Position numbers and translations under genes: made by a program. The notes below the pieces were generated by a model. It was not told where the DNA came from. It was given only the letters and a program-made list of their open reading frames with translations, and searched no databases. DNA of 6,835 bases from Rickettsiales bacterium (GTDB taxonomy: Bacteria > Pseudomonadota > Alphaproteobacteria > Rickettsiales > Deianiraeaceae). Shown in pieces: positions 1 through 5,088 of this stretch. The DNA lies in the NCBI GenBank assembly GCA_947424985.1, contig CANDYN010000058.1, positions 1 to 6,835 on the forward strand, written 5' to 3'. The first letter of the stretch is position 1, and each line of letters starts with the position of its first letter.

Positions 1-57
1 AATGCGATTAAGGAGACATTAGTTAATGACAGTGTATTTGACATGATGGTGGGGGAA
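1..57 (+). repeat. Diverged duplicate, copy 1 (C-terminal coding end)
   Basis: Aligns colinearly with 478-534. Both copies keep the core GCGATTAAG and encode AIK-TL-x(4)-VFDMM. The duplication is old enough for synonymous and conservative replacements to have accumulated. How far the repeat extends upstream cannot be seen from this window. Confidence 0.6.
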
Positions 58-60
58 TAA
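1..60 (+). CDS. C-terminal end of a small hypothetical protein (partial, cut by window start)
   Basis: Frame 1 is open from the first base to a TAA at 58-60 and encodes 19 residues, NAIKETLVNDSVFDMMVGE. This is too short to judge alone. It aligns without gaps to residues 52-71 of the 74-aa protein encoded at 322-546: about 12 of 19 positions are identical, including AIK-TL and VFDMM-G. The DNA is similar too (1-57 against 478-534), with many third-position differences, as expected for two diverged coding copies. The real gene therefore begins upstream of the window and is probably also about 70-75 residues long. I do not recognise the family and assign no function. No terminator is obvious directly after its stop. 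Confidence 0.7.
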   Translation, partial: NAIKETLVNDSVFDMMVGE

Positions 61-92
61 AAATATAATATAGTTCGCAATATAAAGAATTC

Positions 93-120
93 TTGACTTT
101 TATAAAGTCACGTGCATAAT
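93..120 (+). promoter_or_regulatory. Predicted sigma-70-type promoter of the non-coding RNA
   Basis: TTGACT at 93-98 (five of six consensus bases) is followed after 16 bp by CATAAT at 115-120 (five of six). Initiation would fall at about 126-128, just before the RNA core. A second TATAAT lies at 125-130 but has no good -35 element at the right distance. If it were used, the start would move to about 137. Confidence 0.6.
94..110. promoter_or_regulatory. Perfect 17-bp palindrome overlapping the RNA promoter (possible operator)
   Basis: TGACTTT (94-100), a 3-base spacer TAT and AAAGTCA (104-110) form perfect 7-bp inverted arms. The left arm covers most of the -35 hexamer and the right arm lies in the promoter spacer, where a bound repressor would block polymerase. 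The sequence has the geometry of a dimeric regulator site, but it matches no operator I recognise, and AT-rich DNA yields chance palindromes. Confidence 0.35.
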
Positions 121-126
121 TATTTA

Positions 127-290
127 TAATGGTTGACGGTGTTTGCTACACTTAAATATCAGTTATATTTTTGTCCGAACTTCAATCGTACAAAGGACTC
201 CTGTATGTCAGGAGTTTATCTGAATAAGATGCCCTTGAGCATTCAATAGGATAGACACTGGATATTTGGTGTAGCAAAACTCCTGGCGCC
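127..290 (+). ncRNA. Structured non-coding RNA gene, candidate 6S-like RNA
   Basis: A protein-free segment with its own promoter upstream and a hairpin plus T run downstream. Positions 142-151 pair perfectly with 269-278 (10 bp). After a one-base bulge, 154-160 pair with 261-267 (7 bp), and two or three more pairs extend inward (161-163 with 257-259). This makes a closing helix of about 20 bp around a 95-base interior. The interior can form a hairpin at 170-194 (TTTGT/ACAAA then CGA/TCG), a 7-bp hairpin at 197-215 (ACTCCTG/CAGGAGT, two more G-U pairs possible) and a small hairpin at 228-243 (GATGC/GCATT). Size, a closing stem, an open centre and a small hairpin on its 3' side fit 6S RNA, the RNA polymerase-binding regulator. 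However, I cannot match the primary sequence to a 6S consensus, and two separate interior hairpins are not the usual single apical stem. A cis-acting leader of the next ORF is the main alternative. I am fairly sure that it is a structured RNA and unsure of its family. Confidence 0.55.
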
Positions 291-321
291 ATTTAATTAT
301 TATTAATTATTTGGTTTTTTT
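289..321 (+). terminator. AT-rich hairpin plus seven-T run, probable intrinsic terminator of the RNA
   Basis: CCA (289-291) pairs with TGG (312-314) and TAATTA (294-299) with TAATTA (304-309), around a TTAT loop and a symmetric T-T internal mismatch. Seven T follow at 315-321. The form is that of a Rho-independent terminator, though the stem is weak because its middle is all A/T. The last T directly precedes the ATG of the next ORF, so read-through or a separate promoter would be needed to express that ORF. Confidence 0.5.
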
Positions 322-546
322 ATGACTTTTACACAAAAACAATTAGCTGATCAGGCTAAAACTCAATCGAAAGCACTTAACATGTATTTTGAATCAATTG
401 CTGATCTTACATTAAGAGAGGAAATTGTTAAATTTATGATGAAAATTGGTGAAGCAGCTGGAATAGAAGTTAATCACAGTGCGATTAAGAAAACTTTACA
501 GAGTGATGAGGTTTTTGATATGATGATTGGAAACAAACTTAAGTAA
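322..546 (+). CDS. Small hypothetical protein, 74 aa, paralogue of the upstream truncated ORF
   Basis: The protein has no cysteine, no membrane segment and no signal peptide. It is lysine- and glutamate-rich and probably mostly helical. A polar N-terminus (about 1-20) is followed by a helical middle (about 21-48) and the tail AIKKTL-x(4)-VFDMMIG (54-70), which is shared with the truncated ORF ending at base 60. That conservation is the best evidence that it is a real gene. I do not recognise the family. The ATG at 322 follows a run of seven T with no Shine-Dalgarno sequence. An in-frame ATG at 382 (54 aa) has a weak purine patch (GAAAG) upstream and is an alternative start. Its stop overlaps the end of convergent miaB by 8 bp. 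Tandem duplication around an RNA gene suggests a small accessory family, but no role can be inferred. Confidence 0.65.
   Translation: MTFTQKQLADQAKTQSKALNMYFESIADLTLREEIVKFMMKIGEAAGIEVNHSAIKKTLQSDEVFDMMIGNKLK
478..534 (+). repeat. Diverged duplicate, copy 2 (C-terminal coding end)
   Basis: Partner of 1-57, in the same reading frame and orientation, 477 bp downstream. Copy 2 has a four-residue tail (NKLK) where copy 1 stops after GE. Confidence 0.6.
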
Positions 547-1897
547 CAATTTCTCCGGAAAGTGAGTTTTTATTAACCAGATTGATTTTTACGTTTCGTA
601 TTTGTCCGATCAGGTTTTTTCGCTCTTGTTCGTCTTTTATGTCACATAGAACAATTTGTAAAAACTCACTTCTTCCTGCAACTTGCGTTTCGTACCTTGT
701 TGGTTTTTCTTCAAACAAAACCGGAATTATTTTTGATTTCATTGTATCATTAAAGCCGTGCTGCTGAGATTCAAGTAAATCTTGCAATCTTTTTAGTCTT
801 TCAGCCTTGATTGCTTCAGGGACTTGTTGCTCATTTTCTGCTGCCGGGGTTCCGGGTCTTTGTGAGTATTTAAACGAAAAAGACTGCCCTTCGAATTTAA
901 TTTCTTGCACGAGATTCATTGTATCTTCAAAATCTTCGTCTGTTTCATCGGGAAAGCCTACTATAAAGTCCGATGAAAAAATAATATCCGGACGAACTTT
1001 TTTAAGATTATTCATTATATCTATATATTGCTCCCTTGTATATCTTCTATTCATTGCTTTTAGGATTTTCGTTGAGCCCGATTGAACTGGTAAACTCAAA
1101 AGTGGCATAAGCTTTTTTTCGTATCCATGAACTGCGATTAGATCATCCGTCATATCATTTGGGTGAGAAGTTGTATAACGAATCCTTTCAAGTCCGTTAA
1201 TTTCAGCAATTTTTACGATTAAATCGGATAATCTCCAAGGCAGCCCTTTCTTATCGTGTCCATGAAACGCATTTACATTTTGCCCTAAGAGAGTTATTTC
1301 GCGCACACCGTTGTCAATATTTCTTTTGATTTCATCAACAATATCCTCGACCTTTCTTGAAAACTCAGCACCACGGGTATATGGAACAACGCAAAATGCA
1401 CAAAATTTATCACACCCTTCTTGGATCGTTATAAAAGCTGAAGATTTTGTTTTAGACAATCTTTCTTCGGGTAATTTATCAAATTTCTCATCCGGTGCAA
1501 AATCGATATTTATAAGTTTTTTTTCACCTTTTTTTGCTTTTTCAATTAGGACCGGAAGTTCATGATATGACTCAGGACCAACTACGATATCAACATATCT
1601 TGCTCTTAAAAAAACTGCATCTCCTTCCGCTTGCGCAACGCACCCTGCCATCGTTATTATCATTTCCTTTCCGTTTTCAAGAAGCATTCTATCTTTTTCG
1701 CCTTTAATTCTCCCCAGCTCTGAATATATTTTTTCAGCAGCTTTTTCGCGAATAGTACAGGTATTTAAAATTACAAGTTCTGCGTCTTTATAGTCATCAA
1801 AAACTTCGTAGCCCATTGAACTTAAGATATCCGTCATTCGCTCTGAGTCATAAACATTCATTTGACATCCGTAAGTTTGAATACAGGCTTTTTTCAT
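539..1897 (-). CDS. miaB: tRNA-2-methylthio-N6-dimethylallyladenosine synthase MiaB
   Basis: A radical-SAM methylthiotransferase of 452 aa, the usual length. It converts i6A37 to ms2i6A37 in tRNAs reading UNN codons, using two 4Fe-4S clusters and S-adenosylmethionine, in the cytoplasm. The N-terminal methylthiotransferase domain has its three cluster cysteines at C11 (GCQMN), C47 (NTCTIREKA) and C86 (GCVAQAEG). The radical-SAM CxxxCxxC motif is at C162, C166 and C169 (EGCDKFCAFCVVPYTRG). The block TSHPNDMTDDLI and LPVQSGS follow, and a C-terminal TRAM RNA-binding domain covers roughly 385-450. All key residues are intact. The ATG at 1897 lies 9 bp after the secD stop with no Shine-Dalgarno sequence, so it is probably co-transcribed and perhaps translationally coupled with secD. 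The 3' end overlaps the convergent small ORF by 8 bp, and no terminator is visible between them. MiaB is preferred over MtaB or RimO because of the TYGCQMN and NTCTIREKA blocks. Confidence 0.96.
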   Translation of the reverse strand: MKKACIQTYGCQMNVYDSERMTDILSSMGYEVFDDYKDAELVILNTCTIREKAAEKIYSELGRIKGEKDRMLLENGKEMIITMAGCVAQAEGDAVFLRARYVDIVVGPESYHELPVLIEKAKKGEKKLINIDFAPDEKFDKLPEERLSKTKSSAFITIQEGCDKFCAFCVVPYTRGAEFSRKVEDIVDEIKRNIDNGVREITLLGQNVNAFHGHDKKGLPWRLSDLIVKIAEINGLERIRYTTSHPNDMTDDLIAVHGYEKKLMPLLSLPVQSGSTKILKAMNRRYTREQYIDIMNNLKKVRPDIIFSSDFIVGFPDETDEDFEDTMNLVQEIKFEGQSFSFKYSQRPGTPAAENEQQVPEAIKAERLKRLQDLLESQQHGFNDTMKSKIIPVLFEEKPTRYETQVAGRSEFLQIVLCDIKDEQERKNLIGQIRNVKINLVNKNSLSGEIVT

Positions 1898-1906
1898 AGG
1901 TTAAAA

Positions 1907-3433
1907 CTAAATTAGGGTATATTTTTTGTGTGAAACGAGATATTGAGCAAGGATTTTTGTCAAAGAAACTGCTGTAAAGAACGATAAAACAATACCAATA
2001 ATTAAAGATACTGCAAAACCTTTTACAAAAACGGTTCCAAAGAATAGTAACATTGATGCAGCTATTATAGTTGTTACGTTTGAATCAACAATTGCAGACA
2101 TTGCGCCGTTAAAGCCGCTATTGATCAAAGAAAATTGAGTGAAAGCCTTTTTATCGAATTCTTTCATTTTTTCATATATCAAAACATTTGCGTCAACTGC
2201 CATTGCAATTGTCAAAAGTAAACCGGCCATTGATGCAAGAGTTATTGTTATTCCAAAAATTGAAAAAACCGAAACGGTCAGGAAGGTATTTGTTAAAAGA
2301 CCGAAAAGCGCAATAATTCCGAGTTTTTTGTAAAATATTATCATAAATATTAATATCATTAAAAACCCTGCAGCCATTGAAATTGCAGAGGTTTTAATTG
2401 ATTTTGCTCCAAGGCTTGCATCAATTAGCTTTTCTTCAATAATACTAAATTTTGTCGGAAGAGAGCCGGATTTTAGAGATATTGCAAGGTTTTTAAGCTC
2501 TTGTGAGGTAAATTTTCCTGAAATACTTGCGTTTCCGGACATAATTGGCTCGTTGATTCTTGGTGCAGAAATAACTTTTCCGTCAAGAACAATTGCCAGA
2601 CTTGAACCGACATTAAGCGAAGTAACTTTTGCAAAGTCTTTTGCTCCTTTTGAATTAAACCCAATTGCAACTGTTGGGGATATATTGTCAAAGGATATTC
2701 TTGCATCAGATACATCACTTCCTAAAACACTTGGTTCTTTTGTTACAACCTGGTATATAGGCTTTTCACCTTTTTGATTTTCAAGAGGAAGCACAATATA
2801 TTTATTATCAAAAACATTTTTTGGATTATCGGTATAAGGCATCATCTGATTTACAAGATGAAAAGTTAGCTTTGCTGAGGAAGATACAAGGGTTTTTACT
2901 TCATCACTTGATGTTTCATTTGGAATTTGAAGCACAACAGTATCACTTGATGCTCTATATATATTAATTTCTCGTGTTCCAAGTGCATCTATTCTATTTC
3001 TTATGATACTAATTCCATTAGCAATAACTTCATCTTGTATTGCCTTTATAGCTTCATCGTCATATTTCACAAGCTGCGCTTTTCTATCAATCACAAGTTT
3101 TTTATCAACGCTATCAAGCTCTTTAAAGTTTAAGTTATCACTATCTTCAAAAACTATTCCATCTTTTGAAACGGATTTTACTTTAAAATCATTAAATCTT
3201 GCAAATTCTTTTGCAATTGATTCATATTTTTCTTTCATGTAAGTATCTAAATCAGGCTCTAAGCTCAAGTGCAGCCCACCAATAAGATCAAGTCCCAGGT
3301 TAATTTTCGGAAAAGGTAGCTTTTTTACAAAGTTATTTCCAAAAATATTCAAAACATTGCAAGTGAATATATACCCTGAGATTAAAAAGAGCAATAAAAC
3401 GCCATAAAATTTTGCTTTTAGAGTACTATTCAT
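1907..3433 (-). CDS. secD: Protein translocase subunit SecD
   Basis: An inner-membrane subunit of the SecDF complex, which uses the proton gradient to pull exported proteins across the SecYEG channel. From the chosen ATG it has 508 aa. A first membrane segment spans about 9-28, followed by LGLDLIGG (46-53, usually DLQGG) and a periplasmic domain containing NRIDALGTREINIY and LKSGSLPTKFSIIEE. Five membrane segments lie in the C-terminal part (about 350-500), with AMAVDANVLIYEKMKE around 411-425, carrying the conserved D414 and N416. The frame stays open upstream to a TTG at 3478, but that codon lies inside the predicted promoter spacer and upstream of its start site, so the ATG at 3433 is preferred. 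secF, often adjacent in proteobacteria, is not next to it here; miaB follows instead. It is not a SecDF fusion, because the protein ends after one six-segment unit. Confidence 0.95.
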   Translation of the reverse strand: MNSTLKAKFYGVLLLFLISGYIFTCNVLNIFGNNFVKKLPFPKINLGLDLIGGLHLSLEPDLDTYMKEKYESIAKEFARFNDFKVKSVSKDGIVFEDSDNLNFKELDSVDKKLVIDRKAQLVKYDDEAIKAIQDEVIANGISIIRNRIDALGTREINIYRASSDTVVLQIPNETSSDEVKTLVSSSAKLTFHLVNQMMPYTDNPKNVFDNKYIVLPLENQKGEKPIYQVVTKEPSVLGSDVSDARISFDNISPTVAIGFNSKGAKDFAKVTSLNVGSSLAIVLDGKVISAPRINEPIMSGNASISGKFTSQELKNLAISLKSGSLPTKFSIIEEKLIDASLGAKSIKTSAISMAAGFLMILIFMIIFYKKLGIIALFGLLTNTFLTVSVFSIFGITITLASMAGLLLTIAMAVDANVLIYEKMKEFDKKAFTQFSLINSGFNGAMSAIVDSNVTTIIAASMLLFFGTVFVKGFAVSLIIGIVLSFFTAVSLTKILAQYLVSHKKYTLI

Positions 3434-3457
3434 AGCTAAAATTATCTTTATTATCTT

Positions 3458-3485
3458 TGTATATCCTGCTAATTGCAAAAGTCAA
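3458..3485 (-). promoter_or_regulatory. Predicted promoter of secD-miaB
   Basis: On the minus strand, TTGACT (3485-3480) and TATACA (3463-3458) are separated by 16 bp. Transcription would start near 3451 and leave a leader of about 18 nt before the ATG at 3433. The upstream TTG start at 3478 would not be transcribed, which supports the shorter SecD. Confidence 0.5.
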
Positions 3486-3495
3486 ATCAATTTTC

Positions 3496-3524
3496 TTGCA
3501 AATAAGATAAAGTGTTTTTAGACT
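3496..3524 (+). promoter_or_regulatory. Predicted promoter of gatA
   Basis: TTGCAA (3496-3501, four of six) and TAGACT (3519-3524, four of six, with the important TA and final T) are separated by 17 bp. Transcription would start near 3531, about 13 nt before the ATG. The hexamers are weak, so this is tentative. The promoter is back to back with the secD promoter. Confidence 0.35.
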
Positions 3525-3543
3525 AAAATTTGAATGTTTGTAT

Positions 3544-5004
3544 ATGGTAAATTTGCATAAATTAACAATAAAGCAAGCGAATAAAATGCTTCAAAATAAA
3601 GAGGTTAGCGCGACTGAATTGACAAAAGAGTATATCAAAAGAGCAAAAGAATCAGAGCTCAATGCATATATTACAATTACTGAAGAAATAGCGCTAGAGC
3701 AAGCAAATAGGTCTGACAAGAACATCGCAAGGGGGGTTGCGAAAAAACTTGAAGGCATTCCGATTGGCATAAAAGATATTTTTTGTACGGACGGTGTACG
3801 GACGACCGCTGCATCAAAAATGCTTGAAAATTTTATCCCAAGTTATAATGCCGATGTCGTTGAAAAATTATTCGATGAAAATTGCGTCATGATTGGAAAA
3901 ACGAATATGGACGAATTCGCAATGGGCTCTACTACAAGTAATTCATATTTCGGACCGAGTATTAATCCACTTAAATCAAAATCTGATCCAGATGCAAAAT
4001 TAACTCCAGGAGGATCTTCCGGAGGATCTGCTTCTGCCGTTGCCGGAGATTTATGCATTGCAGCTCTTGGATCTGACACTGGAGGATCAGTTCGTCAACC
4101 TGCTGCTTTTTGTGGTTTAGTTGGAGCTAAGTCAAGTTATGGAGTTTCTTCAAGATACGGAATGCTATCTTATGCGAGTTCCTTTGATCAAGCCGGATTC
4201 TTAGGAAATTCAGTTGAAGATGTTGCGTATTTAATGGAAGTAATTGCAGGATTTAGCGCACAAGACTCCATGATGTATAAACATAAAGAGTACGACTTCA
4301 CAAGCAATCTTAACAAGGGCGTAAGTGGAATGAGGATTGCTATTCCAAAACAATTTAGCTCAAAGGATGTTCCGGAAAGTACACTTAAATCCCTTGAGGG
4401 GGCGATTAAATATTTTGAAAAAAATGGTGTCACACTTGATTTTATTGATTTACCTACGATTGATAAATCAATAAATGTATATTACATAATAACACCTTCT
4501 GAGGCATCTTCAAATCTAGCGAGATTTGACGGAATTAGATATGGCTTTGCTCCTGATTCTAAGAGTATTAAGGGTATCGATGAATATTACACAAAAGTAA
4601 GAACAGAGGGCTTTGGGGAAGAGGTTCGTAAGAGAATGATCATTGGAAATTATATTTTATCATCAAAACATTACGATGAATATTACACAAAGGCACAAAA
4701 AGTTCGCAGAATTATAAAAAATGAATTCGATGACGCTTTTAAAAATTACGATGCAATACTCTGCCCAACTGCTTTAAATGTTGCTTTTGATGTCACAAAA
4801 GCCGATGAAAATCCTGTTACAACATGTTTAAATGATATATGTGTTGCCCCGGCAAATATAGCCGGACTTCCTGCAATATCTGTTCCGTTTGGGAAAAATC
4901 ATGATGATCTGCCAATTGGAATGCAGATCATTACAAACAGACTGGAAGATGCTAAGATGTACCAAATTGCCAAAGCTTTAGAGACTGGTGGGCTTGAGTT
5001 TTAA
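3544..5004 (+). CDS. gatA: Aspartyl/glutamyl-tRNA(Asn/Gln) amidotransferase subunit A (GatA)
   Basis: The glutaminase subunit of the GatCAB complex, which amidates misacylated Glu-tRNA(Gln) and/or Asp-tRNA(Asn) using ammonia released from glutamine. It belongs to the amidase-signature family and has 486 aa, normal for GatA. The Ser-cisSer-Lys triad is complete: K77 in GIKD, S158 in TPGGSSGGS and the nucleophile S182 in SDTGGSVRQPA. The serines are 24 residues apart, as in characterised GatA. The C-terminal part has TEGFGEEVRKRMIIGNYILS and APANIAGLPAISVPFG, typical of GatA rather than of general amidases. A TTG two codons upstream (3538) is in frame, but the ATG at 3544 is preferred; neither has a Shine-Dalgarno sequence. 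gatC and gatB do not flank it, so the complex must be encoded from more than one locus. It is divergent from secD. Confidence 0.96.
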   Translation: MVNLHKLTIKQANKMLQNKEVSATELTKEYIKRAKESELNAYITITEEIALEQANRSDKNIARGVAKKLEGIPIGIKDIFCTDGVRTTAASKMLENFIPSYNADVVEKLFDENCVMIGKTNMDEFAMGSTTSNSYFGPSINPLKSKSDPDAKLTPGGSSGGSASAVAGDLCIAALGSDTGGSVRQPAAFCGLVGAKSSYGVSSRYGMLSYASSFDQAGFLGNSVEDVAYLMEVIAGFSAQDSMMYKHKEYDFTSNLNKGVSGMRIAIPKQFSSKDVPESTLKSLEGAIKYFEKNGVTLDFIDLPTIDKSINVYYIITPSEASSNLARFDGIRYGFAPDSKSIKGIDEYYTKVRTEGFGEEVRKRMIIGNYILSSKHYDEYYTKAQKVRRIIKNEFDDAFKNYDAILCPTALNVAFDVTKADENPVTTCLNDICVAPANIAGLPAISVPFGKNHDDLPIGMQIITNRLEDAKMYQIAKALETGGLEF

Positions 5005-5035
5005 AGAAATGAGCGCATTGATTAACTTACTTTTT

Positions 5036-5074
5036 TCTTGACATCAGTAGAATGGTTTTTATAAATAGTCAAGA
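5036..5074. promoter_or_regulatory. 7-bp inverted repeat bracketing the dinD promoter (possible operator)
   Basis: TCTTGAC (5036-5042) and GTCAAGA (5068-5074) are perfect inverted arms whose centres lie about 32 bp apart, close to three helical turns. The left arm contains the -35 hexamer and the right arm covers the predicted start site. It is neither the CTGT-N8-ACAG SOS box nor the alphaproteobacterial GTTC/GAAC-type box. Chance occurrence is possible. Confidence 0.3.
5038..5065 (+). promoter_or_regulatory. Predicted strong promoter of dinD
   Basis: A perfect TTGACA (5038-5043) and TATAAA (5060-5065, five of six) are separated by 16 bp. The predicted start near 5072 gives a leader of about 17 nt before the ATG at 5089, with no Shine-Dalgarno sequence. 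tadA and zapE may be read from the same promoter. Confidence 0.6.
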
Positions 5075-5088
5075 TTATTGCTTAATTT

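Noticed and set aside
127..290. tmRNA, SRP RNA or a tRNA in the RNA region
   Set aside because: There is no tag-peptide frame, no GTTCGA T-arm or CCA-type acceptor, no SRP GGAA-tetraloop domain and no cloverleaf of tRNA length.
3434..3478. SecD start at the upstream TTG (523 aa)
   Set aside because: The TTG lies inside the spacer of the predicted secD promoter and upstream of its start site, and the extra 15 residues match nothing typical of SecD. The ATG at 3433 puts the first membrane segment directly after the start.
3538..3543. GatA start at TTG 3538
   Set aside because: An ATG lies two codons downstream and gives a normal GatA N-terminus; no ribosome-binding site favours the TTG.
582..4433. 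Open frames of 60-92 codons on the opposite strand or in other frames within miaB, secD and gatA
   Set aside because: They lie wholly inside well-supported genes, have no recognisable motifs and are expected by chance.
4578..4691. An exact 18-bp direct repeat (4578-4595 and 4674-4691) in gatA
   Set aside because: It encodes DEYYTK twice, at two places where GatA proteins normally have similar tyrosine-rich residues, so it is explained by protein sequence plus shared codon choice.
5005..5040. Terminator after gatA
   Set aside because: There is a T run at 5031-5036, but the only nearby stem is AATG/CATT of 4 bp, 12 or more bases away from it, which is too weak to call.
5005..5088. LexA/SOS box upstream of dinD
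   Set aside because: Neither CTGT-N8-ACAG nor GTTC-N7-GTTC/GAAC-type sequences are present between gatA and dinD.
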